Positions 22,146 to 31,336 of a stretch of DNA of 64,000 nucleotides are shown here, piece by piece (the first letter of the stretch is position 1; each line of letters starts with the position of its first letter). Location of the stretch: positions 34,037 to 98,036 of the forward strand of contig MU831894.1 in NCBI GenBank assembly GCA_029204225.1, read 5' to 3'. The notes under the pieces were generated by a model, which worked only from the letters and a program-made list of their open reading frames with translations, was not told where the DNA came from and did no database searches. This DNA is from Diphasiastrum complanatum (taxonomy: Eukaryota > Streptophyta > Lycopodiopsida > Lycopodiales > Lycopodiaceae). A program made the translations under genes and the position numbers.

Positions 22146-22269
22146 CTAAAAGTCGATAAAAGAGTCAGTGCCTATTTTACAAGATGAGGCTTTGCAATGA
22201 CTTGTTATGCGAAAATAATGCCTAAAAAACACTAATTCATGTTGATTATCAGTGTAAGAAAAATTTACC

Positions 22270-22700
22270 TTAATTTTATTTCGTTCCTTCATCCTTCCAT
22301 TTTCAATTTTAGTACTTTGATGGAAAGAAGACTCATCATCTTCTATCTGGTCAATATGGTCCTCCCTTGTATTAATTTCATATTCATGGCGCTTCCTTTC
22401 AGATGACTCAAGTTTTCGTTTCAATTCTCGCCTTGTTGCTTTGAGTTCAGCTTCTCTTTTTTGGAACTCTAATTTTTGTCTTTCAAAAGCACCTTCAAGG
22501 GAGGTAAGATACTCCATGAGCTCCATGCCTTCCTTGTCGTGTAGGTTTATAATTTCTCGCTTGATGTGTGCAAGTTGGAACCGTTCTAAATCTGAAATTG
22601 GATCCATAGCTTGTATTTCATTCCTGAACCACTTTTTAGGTGACAGCAGATATTTTAGTCTTGTTTTAGTCTTTTCTACCAACTTCAGCAACAAACTTGG
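22270..22700 (-). CDS. Coiled-coil host gene, upstream exon
   Basis: The minus-strand frame from about 22700 to a donor at 22269/22268 (ATTAAG|GTAAAT) encodes about 142 residues. An N-terminal part (LLKLVEKTKTRLKYLLSPKK) leads into long charged helices (FQLAHIKREIINLHDKEGME, LEFQKREAELKATRRELKRK, LESSERKRHEYEINTREDHI), ending ERNKIK. The character is coiled coil throughout with no catalytic motif. The upstream limit is set by a TAA near 22713; a TTTTTAAG acceptor lies close by. It continues in phase into the exon at 15850-16093. The family is unrecognised. Confidence 0.6.
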
Positions 22701-22713
22701 CTTAAAAATTTAT

Positions 22714-23685
22714 GGTAGAGATCTCCACAAACATTCTAGACATAAATCCATCTTGTCTTCTTAAAGGCGATGTCATTATGTTGTGTAACAATACTGGAAC
22801 AATTTAAAGTCAAAATTCTTTCACTATTACTTGAACCTGGATAGTACACAATCAAAACAAGGTTAAATGAATTTGTGAATTTTGCAACCTTATCTTCTAA
22901 AAGAAACTTCATGATTTCATATGATCGATCACAATCAACTCATTAGAGCATGATACATACCAACCTATTAGACTCTACAAAACATCTCTTTTTCTAGTTT
23001 TATTTGAGCCACATTGATGATGTAAAGGAAGACATGTCCCTTTGGAAATATGTTGTCTTTGTAGAACATGTCAGTAAGCCTACAACATTAAAAGAAACAA
23101 TAAACATGAGAATCCCTTGCACCATAGAATTAACGAGGACTACTTTGGTATAGAAAAAAACTTGTCCTTTTAGCACCAATCAAAATTGTTGCATAATTCA
23201 CCAGTGAACTAATTTGCTTCCTTAAAGAAAAAAGTTCAAGACTCCTTGGCTGTTTCTTGTCCTGAGAAGATACTCATACAAAGAGAATTGTCCAAGAAAG
23301 AGCCATGATCTTGGATTTCACTTAAGATCGTGCACATTCTCATTCAAACCATCTTTTCTATGTTGAGGGTTATGGAAAAAAAACAAGGAAACATAGATAC
23401 CACGTGTATGTTGCATTGTGGATTTTTAGAAAAGAATCATCATCTCCCACTACTACAAAAGAAGGATGTAATGGGGACTATTGCTAGATGTATGTCCAAG
23501 CTACGTTGTCAATGTCATTGATGAGAAATGTGTTTCCTCATAGTAGGATAGGTAGCTCTCACGATAGCAAGAAACTGAGTGATGCACCGTCTCTAGACTC
23601 TAATGTTGTAAATTGTCATCATCATCGCTATCGTCTATCTCTGGATCTATCTATGGCCTTCTACAAAAGAAGGATGTAATTTGGA

Positions 23686-23688
<3 letters not shown>
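22714..23688. other. Unassigned, with a 20-bp direct repeat
   Basis: No gene or domain. The 20-mer ctacaaaagaaggatgtaat occurs at 23453-23472 and 23661-23680, bracketing 188 bp. This could be a target duplication around a small insertion or a chance duplication. If the coiled-coil gene extends upstream, this is intron. Confidence 0.4.

Positions 23689-23763
<75 letters not shown>
23689..23763. repeat. (GA)n tail of LINE-2
   Basis: 75 bp of GA directly abutting 'gctttactgatatctcttccatgccaaaaggcatataag', the 3' end shared with LINE-1a and LINE-4. On the element's sense strand this is a (TC)n tail. Confidence 0.9.
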
Positions 23764-23766
<3 letters not shown>

Positions 23767-25757
23767 TACTGATATCTCTTCCATGCCAAAAGGCATATAA
23801 GATGAATAAGCACATATCAAGTGTGTGGAACAAGTGGGAGCATATGAAAAATGTCTCCGAATCTATAAAAAAATGCATGTAATGTAAATCTAAATACAAA
23901 TACCAATGATAAAGAAACAACGTACGTGTGAATCATGATATAACTATGTATGATGGTATAAAGCCTCGGATGCACTGGAGGAGGTGATGATGCTACTACT
24001 GCTACTGAAGAAAGATGTAATACGAGTTGTAGTGGGAGGTAAAGCTAGGATATGTTGTCCATGTCGAAAATGAGAGGGACCTCTGCTCGTGGTAGGACGA
24101 GTATGTCTGGCTGTAATGTGATGCTGTGAGATGCACTGCCTCTGAACTCTATGGGAAGTTGTGTCATCATCATCCTCATCATTTTCTAAATCTAGGTTTG
24201 GTCGCGGTCGCGGTCGCCATCGCAGTTTGGAGCAAAAGAATGTCGTATGAACTATGTTTGGAGTACTTTGATGTGAATGTTGGATATCTCGTCATAGTAA
24301 AGCATCTCTCGTATCATAAGTGCAACACTGCATGGATCCTCATATATAACACGTGAGTGCAAAGGTACGGGTGTATCTCTGAACAAACAGTAGTATCTCC
24401 CACGAATCTCATAATAGGCTGGGCATAGGAAGATAAAATGCACCTCAGTCTCTACCTTGCCTAGGGAACATAAATGGCAGATCTTATCCTCTTGTGGGAG
24501 ACCCTGAAGCCGTCCAATCTCAACTTCAAGCTAGTGCAAGGAGACACGGGGATTGATGACCCAAGTGTCAAGGAGGCGAGAGGCCTAAGAGAACCAAGCC
24601 AACTGATAGCCTCGAGTATGTAAGCGTTGAGATGAGATGAGAGCAGCATGTGTCTACCTCTGCTCAGAAGCCTGGAACTCATTGACTCACTAGATATATG
24701 TGATGAGCTCTGGAGAAAAATGAGAATCCGAAAAACAGCCTCAACCTATAACGGAAGAACTGCAAACTCTGCAAGTATAATCTAATGAGGAACAGCGGGA
24801 TTTCGCCCAAATCATACGTGAAAGCATAGTAATCTGCAAACGAGATATATTGACCCACTCTGAGGAAGTAAGACCGGTACACCAAGTCTCTGCTGCATAC
24901 ATAATTGTCGCTGTGACCATGGTATCAAACAGGAGACACTTACTCGGAGCATCGCGTATGTAACGCCTGAAGCAAAACCTCTCAAGTTGGACCAGAGATG
25001 CGTGCCCCTTACCCAATCGAGCAAGAGCAGATCTCATACTGAAGACTAGGCCCGTGATGAGGACTCCCAAATATGTGTAGGAAGAGACGACCTAAAAGCC
25101 TGACCATCCCATAGAAGCTCTTGACAGAAGTATTGAAGACCAAAACTTTGGTCTTCGCAATTATCATTAACAATCTCCAGTGTGAGCAAAAGGAGCATAA
25201 CACATCAAGATGTCTCTGTAACCCCTCTCTGGAACGTGACATGAGTACAACATCATCGGCATATAGCAAAATCGAGATCAATAGGTCGCATAAAGTACAT
25301 CCCTCACCTCCCTCCTGCACAATCATCTGCTCCAACTCATCAATATAAAGTCCAAACATGGTAGGGGATAGTGAGCATCCCTGCTTCACTCCAATGGTGC
25401 TATAAACCTAGTGAGATATGCCCTCCTCTGAACGGAAACAACCTATCACTCTCTCATATAGACTCATAATCGCCAAGACTGTATCTAAATGGAAGCCAAG
25501 ATCCTATAATCTCTAGATAAGTAAGCGTCTCAGAACAGAGTCAAAGGCCTTATGAAAATCCACAAAACAGCAGTATACCCGCTCTCGTCTGGACCTAGCC
25601 TCCTCAATTATGGATCTCAAGGTGAATATATGATCTGAGGTGGAATAATGTGATCGAAAACCCCAAAGCATACAAGCGTCTGATCTAGGCTTCACTACTA
25701 ACTGCCCTCTGAAGAACTGAGCCATATACTCTTGCCGGGAACCATCATGTCAGGAAG
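23764..25757 (-). mobile_element. LINE-2, 5'-truncated copy of the same family
   Basis: Minus-strand order: RT (25725-25009), thumb (25070-24741), C-terminal Cys/His region (24682-24252), then 3' non-coding sequence with the ATGCC-TTTT-GGCAT hairpin and the (TC)n tail. Its 5' end is lost at about 25757, inside RT upstream of the palm. The next LINE fragment, on the plus strand, begins within about 15 bp. Confidence 0.85.
24252..25725 (-). pseudogene. LINE-2 RT and C-terminal domain
   Basis: Minus strand: GFRSHYSTSDHIFTLRSIIE and VYCCFVDFHKAFDSV (25725-25513); MKQGCSLSPTMFGLYIDELE and catalytic LLYADDVVLMS (25389-25009); thumb TMYAAETWCTGLTSSEW-like sequence and LQITMLSRMIWAKS (25070-24741); then FIFLCPAYYEIRGRYYCLFR with a His/Cys cluster (24443-24252). 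Several frame changes and stops break it. It retains the C-terminal domain missing from LINE-1a and so serves as the template for judging that deletion. Confidence 0.8.
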
Positions 25758-25767
25758 CCATGAATCC

Positions 25768-26235
25768 GGAATACAGTTTGATTGATCTATATACCTAGAC
25801 AAAATACACTAAGTCCCTTTATACTATTGATACCACTCAAGGTTGCATTGAACCACGATTTGAACAGTTCGAACCATTGGGAGCTGATTCGAACCAGATT
25901 TTTAAAAAAAAAAAAAAAACCCAAAAACCCAAAAAAAACGTTTTGGAATTATTATTATTTTTTTTGGGTTCGAACTGTTTTCCGATTCGAACCTGGCCTG
26001 CCGGTTCGAACCGGAAAGAATCGGTTCGAATCGGGGTGTAACCTTGATACCACTTCTCCCATTTTCATCTCATCCAGTCCTTCATCCTTCAATCTTTTTA
26101 CCCCTGACATGATATCTGAATCCATTAAAAACTTCAATAGTTGTCGTGCCCGTGATATCGAAGACCTTGAAAAAGAACTTCTTATCCTTGCAAAAGACAT
26201 CCTTTCTCCCATCCTTTATGAACTTTTTAACCAAA
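25768..26235 (+). pseudogene. LINE-3 RT N-terminal fragment (plus strand), split by a MITE
   Basis: With the MITE and one copy of its target duplication removed, the plus strand reads KYTKSLYTIDTTSPIFIS, then SSFNLFTPDMISESIKNF, CRARDIEDLEKELLILAKDI and LSPIL. This parallels EYATKLYTIPTDAPISIS, SEFTFFTYDMVLTAIKRM and KARDIKDLESELLTHASDL in LINE-1a. It is cut at 26235 by copia B sequence. It lies head to head with LINE-2. Confidence 0.75.
25838..26046. mobile_element. hAT-type MITE, 209 bp
   Basis: Ends CAAGGTTGCA...TGTAACCTTG form a 10-bp terminal inverted repeat with one mismatch. The 8-bp target duplication ATACCACT flanks it at 25830-25837 and 26047-26054. Removing the element restores a LINE reading frame, so the boundaries are exact. 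The inside carries about six copies of TTCGAACC or GGTTCGAA in both orientations plus A and T runs. It encodes nothing; a hAT transposase supplied in trans would have moved it. Its terminal repeat does not match that of the hAT element at 31337. Confidence 0.85.
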
Positions 26236-26683
26236 CACCATTTTGTTGCGGTGTGTAAGGTGTAGTCATTTGATGTAGAATGCCTTTGCTTTGAAGAAAC
26301 GTGCCGAACGTACTTTTAATGTATTCCCCTCCTCGGTCGGTACGTAGTATCTTCAAAGTATGCCCAAATTGATTTTCTATCATAGCTAGAAAATCTTTGA
26401 AGCGTTGAAAAACTTCAGATTTTGCCTTCATAGGAAAGATCCAAGTAAACCTTGAAAAATCATCAATAAAAGTAACGAAGTACTTGCATTTACCAATGGA
26501 TTCGGTCCTCATTGGACCACATACATCACTATGAATTAAGGCAAACTTATCACCAACTTTGATAGTCCCATCAATAGGAAAAGGCTTCCGTTGAAACTTA
26601 CCAAATATGCATCCTTCGCATACATGTCCTTCGGGATGCTCCATATTTGGAATGCCTTCCACCATGTTGAATTTCTTCAACAT
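26236..26683 (-). pseudogene. Copia B integrase, C-terminally truncated
   Basis: Minus strand: EGHVCEGCIFGKFQRKPF (zinc-binding end), ALIHSDVCGPMRTES (first Asp), YFVTFIDDFSRFTW, ILRTDRGGEYIKS (second Asp), and PYTPQQNGV. The frame then stops one residue before the expected catalytic Glu of the AERKNR block, because the LINE-3 junction cuts it. RT and RNase H are gone. Confidence 0.85.
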
Positions 26684-27411
26684 ATTCTATCCAACAAAAA
26701 CAAACCTCCTCGCAATGTTCCCGAAGCAACAATTAAAAGTGATCTCTTTGGGTCTTTTATAAGACATTTGTCTTCTTTAAATTCTACAATCAATCCTTGA
26801 TTCATGATTGTAGAGACCGAAATGAGATTTTTCTTAATCTTAGGAACATAAAGTACATTTCGAATGTACTTTTCTTCTCCATTGGGAAGAATGAGGGGTA
26901 TAGATCCAATGCCTTCAATTGGATAGGAGGTGTTGTCAACACCTTGAACCTTGCTTCCATCTTTGATTTTCACAAGCTTTGTGAAGACGTCTCTATGGTG
27001 AGTCATATGTCGTGTAGTGGTAGAAGTCTCATTTTGATTAGAAATGAGATTGTTAGTGACAAAAGCAAAATCACCATTGGAAGAATCATCCTCCTTTTGA
27101 TGTTCTAATGAAATCATGGCTGTATTTGTATCAATACCTTTCTCTTTATCCTTAGTAAGCTTCTTCCTACATTCCTTTATGTGGTGCCCAAACTTTTTAC
27201 AATAATGGCACTTACCCTTCTTTTTGGATCCTTGATCTTGGCCTTCCTTGGATTTTTGATCCTTGGACCTTTCCACTTGCCCTTGCTTTGCCTTTGGTGA
27301 AGAAGGCTTGATCTTCTTGTTCACCAAAATTAATCCTTGTTTGCTCTTCTTGGAGAAGTAAGCCAACAAGCTCTTCAAAGGAGATTTGTTGTCCCCTAAG
27401 AAGCTCTTCAC
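26677..27411 (-). pseudogene. Copia B zinc knuckle and protease region, active site deleted
   Basis: Minus strand: CHYCKKFGHHIKECRKK is an intact CX2CX4HX4C knuckle. The protease region then reads TSTTTRHMTHHRDVFTK; relatives have DSGAS (catalytic Asp) just before HMT, and here it is absent. The normal continuation follows (YPIEGIGSIPLILPNGEEKY, NVLYVPKIKKNLISVSTI). After LFLLDRIC the frame jumps to the integrase, losing the usual LWHKRLGH block. Two deletions thus remove the protease active site and much of the pre-integrase domain. Confidence 0.8.
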
Positions 27412-27868
27412 GAAGATCCTTGATCTTCATTAAGTGATTTGAAAGCGTATCACCCTCTTGCATCTTCAATGTTGAGAGTTGATTACGTAGAAAAAGCACT
27501 TTCGCCGTATTCTTCACTTGGAACATCTTGACAAGTACTTCCCAAGCACTCTTGGAAGTCTTGCATGATCGAATGTGAGGTAGGATTGATCTCTTCACGA
27601 ATAGCGTTATGACCGAATGTGCTTGTGCGTCACGTCGATCCCACTTCTTTTGTTCTTCGGAAGACACCTCCACATATGTTGAAGAAGTAGCTCTTGACGG
27701 TGTAGTAGGTGCCAAACTAGGTGGCCTCTCTTCATCACCACTTACAACTTCAAACAAACCTTTAGCAATAAGGAGGTTTTTGATCATATAGCACCACAAG
27801 GAGAAATTAGTTCCATCCAACCTATCTTCATTGAACAAAGAACCTATAGATTCAGATTCTTTAGCCAT
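27212..27868 (-). pseudogene. Copia B gag (UBN2-type)
   Basis: The ATG at 27868 opens MAKESESIGSLFNEDRLDGT, then NFSLWCYMIKNLLIAKGLFE, AWEVLVKMFQVKNTAKVLFL and MKIKDLREELL. This is Gag, the particle-forming protein. About 45 residues between REELL and the second SFEELVGLL-like block are reduced, and the frame shifts to that of 26677-27411 near 27400. There is no stop before that shift, so gag is the best preserved part of B. Confidence 0.85.
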
Positions 27869-28469
27869 TTCTGAAAATTCAGCTAATAGTAGATGGGAAA
27901 AACCGATTTCAGGCCGAAATCTACTAAAAAATCAGCAAGATCAAAGCTGAATTAATGAGCACTATAGATTGCAATACACCACATGCAATAGCGTTGTATT
28001 CTGCTGAAATAACAGAATACTAACTAATATGCAGGCTTCCAATGAAGCCAAAACCACAACCAAAACTTTTGTGGTAAAATGGTGTGCACTCAATGTGCTA
28101 ATGGAGCAGATGGTAGGACCTTCTTCCAGGCTCAAAAACAGAAAAATTTCAGCCATTAAAAATGTGTCAAAAACACATTTGTCTTCAAGGTAGATGGGCG
28201 CCCTCCTCCAAGAAGAAAATCTGAAATTTGAAGCATGTAATCTGATTTCAATCACATGAAAACTAGTTGAGCATGGGCACCCTACTGCTGGCTCCCAAAT
28301 GAGTGGAGGTTCCAAGCTTTTCCCTGCAATTTCCTGCACAAAAAACAAGAAGGAGCCGAACAGTTCTCTCTCCACAAAAATCAAAATTTTTTTGATTTTT
28401 GTGAACCAAAAAAGGAGAAATGTGGCTGCCTATTGGGTGCCCTCCAGCAAGCAATCAATTCTGAAAAAT
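27869..28469 (-). other. Copia B 5' leader
   Basis: 600 bp between gag and the primer-binding site on the minus strand. Short frames only; untranslated leader by position. Confidence 0.6.
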
Positions 28470-28482
28470 GGCTCTGATACCA
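28470..28482 (-). promoter_or_regulatory. Primer-binding site, tRNA-iMet type (copia B)
   Basis: The plus strand reads ggctctgatacca, so the minus strand is TGGTATCAGAGCC, the standard plant copia site. The LTR begins at 28483 with tgtagg. Confidence 0.9.
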
Positions 28483-28854
28483 TGTAGGAATCCAGAATCA
28501 AGGCTATTCATTAACACAAAGTATTCTCAAAGAGAAGAGAGAGATGGTTAGATGACCCTCTTGTAGAAACTTGTGGACTGCCAATATGAACAGTAGATTG
28601 CTTAACAAAAGTGTGTATCATACAAATGAATGGCTACATATAAGTAGTCCAAGATGGCTATCTACCTTCATGTTGCCTGTCCAATAACTTGACTAATGGC
28701 TATCTAGCTACCATAAGTTACATAAAATAATTAAGTACCCCAAATAACAAGTTAGTTACTTAGTTCACATGTATAGGCCCCTAGTGGACCCACGAGTCCC
28801 TACAAGTTAGTTTCGTACTAACTTGGGCCTAAAATATAAATGACCATGGTTACA
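28483..28854 (-). repeat. Copia B 5' LTR
   Basis: It starts with TG at the PBS; the far edge is placed at 'ggttaca' (28854) as the nearest plausible CA. About 200 bp of it (28630-28830) recur at 10640-10912. No 3' partner exists because the element is truncated. Confidence 0.65.
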
Positions 28855-28959
28855 CAGATCTCGACCTTTTGGGTCATAGTAACCTATGGCTTCGACATCA
28901 TTTACATTTATTATTCTAACAAGCTGCAGTATGTAAGCTCCAGATACCATAAATCAATA

Positions 28960-29840
28960 TCCTGCTATTCTCCGACCTTGGTCATGAAAGCTGTTTCATC
29001 TTCCTCTTGTTGCTGGATTGAGTGACTGGTTGATGCAGCATTTGCTTGTTGTTGGAACTGCTTCTTCTTTTCATTGTTGTATTTCAAAGTTCTACAATCC
29101 TTGATGAGATGGCCAGTCCTCTTTACAGTATTTGCAGAATAGTTTCTACATTGGCTGGAATGATGAGGAATTCGATCCTGAGTTCGATCCTAAATTCGAT
29201 CATGAATTCGATCCAGACTGCATGTTGCTCTTCTTGTTAGGATAATCTAACTTTGTAGATCTCTTGGATTTGAACTTCTGATTTTTCTTTGAATACAGAG
29301 CTTGAGGATCCGATCCTGAGCCGGAGGAGGATGCATTTCTTCTGATCTCCTCTTGAAGAAGCATCGAAATTACTCTTCATAGAGTGAGGTGCTGCTAGGT
29401 CGAAATAGCCATGACCCAAGTTTCATAGGCATCAGGCAAACTCGATAATAGAGTCATCACTGCATCGGAATCTTCAATGACTGAGCCGGTTGCAGTCATC
29501 TACTTCCTGAGATTTTTGAAAGTGTTGAGATGGCTCGAAACACTATCTGCATCAGACATTCTCAATGTGAAGAACTTCTTCCTGAAATGAAGTTTGGAAG
29601 TGACATCCCTGATATCATAGAGGGTTGCTAGGATGTGCCAAGGCTCCTTAGCAGTCTGAGCAGCTCGAATATGAGTGATTTGGGAGTCTTTGATATTGAT
29701 TGTGATTAAGGCAAATGCCTTGCCATCTCGTGTCTCCATTTGGTGATGATGGCTACATCACCTTCAGGTTTGACTTCTATGCCATCAACAATGTCCCACA
29801 GTTCTTTGGCAAGTAGAACTACTTCCATCTTGAACGTATC
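28960..29840 (-). pseudogene. Copia G gag fragment
   Basis: Minus strand: FKMEVVLLAKELWDIVDGIE (about 29760-29840), RDGKAFALITINIKDSQITH, ATLYDIRDVTSKLHFRKKFF and LRMSDADSVSSHLNTFKNL (29739-29500), followed toward 28990 by a Lys/Ser-rich stretch with CKYCKE, a zinc-knuckle remnant near 29130. Stops and shifts are frequent. It resembles the gag of copia C (45214 onward) more than that of B. It abuts a LINE sliver at 29841. Confidence 0.75.
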
Positions 29841-29955
29841 ATACGCGATAGCACAAGGATCTGCAAGCGTGAGGTAGTAGCCCAATAGATGAAGTGAGAC
29901 CTATACACCATGCCTCTATTGCATCAACAGAGGATCAACCGCAAGTTGTATCGCA
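29841..29955 (-). pseudogene. LINE thumb sliver
   Basis: The minus strand reads RGMVYRSHFIYW and SRLQILVLSRMIR. This parallels ATETWCTGLPSSHWASISRL and TTMLARMIR of LINE-1a. It is only about 115 bp, wedged between two copia fragments. Confidence 0.6.
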
Positions 29956-29989
29956 CTTTGCTTATCACCCTTGATTATTGTAGGCTTAA

Positions 29990-30715
29990 CATGTGTCCTC
30001 TAGCATCTTTCACAGTCGTATAGCTTCTTGTGTTGCAGAGCATAATGCTTTGTATTCAACTTATGTAATGGATAGGGTAATTGTTTCTTATTATTTGCTT
30101 GACTAGGAGAAACTGCAATTTCCAATATGAAAAAGATAGCCCACCTCCTATCATCAATACTTCCGACCCAATCTGCATCTACAAATCCTTGTAGCATCAA
30201 CAAACTATATTGTCTCTCATATGCCAACCCACAAGTTGTGGTGAGGTGGTAAGATAGATTAAACAATCAACCAGCTGGCGAAATAAAGTCACATCCACCA
30301 GTTTACTCTCATCATTCCAACTTCAATTGGTGTAGAAATTGATTTGCAATCACTCATTTTCGAATGCTTGAGAATCTCATTAACATAATTTGTTTGCATG
30401 AGTGCAAAGCTTTCCCTTTTTTACAAAATTTCTACTCCAAGACACTCGTGCATGAGGCCTAAATATGTCATGTCAAAACTAGTAGACAAGTCTTTCTTTA
30501 TCGCACTAATAAGCTCCACGTCATTGCCTGAAATCACCAAATCTTCTACATACATCACAACTAGAGTGATACTAGAATCATGGGAAAAGTAATAAAGATT
30601 GGAGTCTGAAGAGGTGCATACCAAACGCTAGATAAAAGATATTCATCAAAATGACTATAGCTTTCTTCAGACTAAATACATTATCCTCCTGGCCTTGCAC
30701 AATAAACCCACAGGA
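29990..30715 (-). pseudogene. Copia RT/RNase H fragment
   Basis: Minus strand: GFIVQGQEDNVFSLKKA (30715-30650), then YYFSHDSSITLVVMYVEDLV, where YVED replaces the catalytic YVDD, and SFDMTYLGLMHECLGVEIL. The RNase H start follows (LQGFVDADWVGSIDDRR, with its conserved Asp, about 30180). Several stops. The catalytic Asp change and the truncation make it inactive. It is not clearly the same element as the gag at 28960. Confidence 0.8.
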
Positions 30716-31328
30716 TTGAACCCGGGGCACTACACCCTTTAATGCTCCGGGCTAAAAGCGACAAATTCGTGCTAATTAAATTCCTTGAAAATACAAAGAG
30801 AAATTTGCCGAAGTTGGCATAAACAAATGCAAATTACTACCTAGAAGAATGCAACAAAATACAAGAAAGAGGTGAAACTTACCGAGACTGTCAGCAATGG
30901 ATCACAAGGCCCGATCAAACCGATTCTCCAACGCCTTTGCCTTCCACTCAATTTCTTCTTCCACCACCAACACTGTAATTCATCTCTTCTTTCTTATTAT
31001 TCTCAACCAGATTGATGCAGCCTTCTTCCTCAAACCCTAGCAGGCGCAGGAATGCTTGTAATAGGGTTAAGAATAGGATTTGTTGGAAGCGTTCAGATTT
31101 TGTTGCCATGTGGCAGTTGTGACGCGTGGCTGCCATCCAAGGGAGCAGACGAGGGCATAAAGCAAATCGTGCCATCGATGGCGGATGCTTCTGGATTTCA
31201 TGCTTTAGTCGCGCTTTCTCATGGAAACGCTGGCTGTAAAAGTTCCTGTTAGGGCTGGAATTTTAGGGTTAGGGCTTCAAGGGTTGGGAGGAGAGAGAAG
31301 GCCAGGCATCATGCTTGGAGGTAAGAGG
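30716..31328. other. Unassigned, possibly host 5' region
   Basis: No transposon motifs. 'ttttagggttaggg' at about 31262-31275 is telo-box-like on the minus strand, and a short minus frame (31175-30948) follows, but it has no recognisable domain. A B-box-like 'gggttcaatcctg' appears on the minus strand near 30715-30727 without a convincing tRNA or SINE context. Confidence 0.3.
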
Positions 31329-31336
31329 GTATAATC

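Larger units (their letters stand above)
16097..22268 (-). other. Inferred 6.2-kb intron of the coiled-coil gene
   Basis: It is bounded on the minus strand by ATTAAG|GTAAAT at 22269/22268 and TTTTTGAACAG at 16094, both phase 0. It contains an inverted LTR pair (16985-19125), an Athila/Tat-type LTR (18142-18905), a degenerate tandem array (19138-21330) and otherwise unassigned AT-rich DNA (16094-16984 and 21331-22268). The intron is inferred from the two splice-like sites and the matching coiled-coil character of the flanking exons. Confidence 0.5.

Noticed and set aside
25950-26046. GGTTCGAA motifs as pol III B-boxes of a SINE or tRNA
   Set aside because: They occur in both orientations without an A-box, and the segment has hAT terminal repeats with an 8-bp duplication.
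25782-26258. 158-codon plus frame that looks like one protein
   Set aside because: Most of it crosses the hAT MITE; only the ends are LINE code. It is not a gene.
30700-30770. Possible tRNA-derived SINE (gggttcaatcctg on the minus strand)
   Set aside because: No convincing A-box, tRNA fold, tail or flanking duplication could be found.
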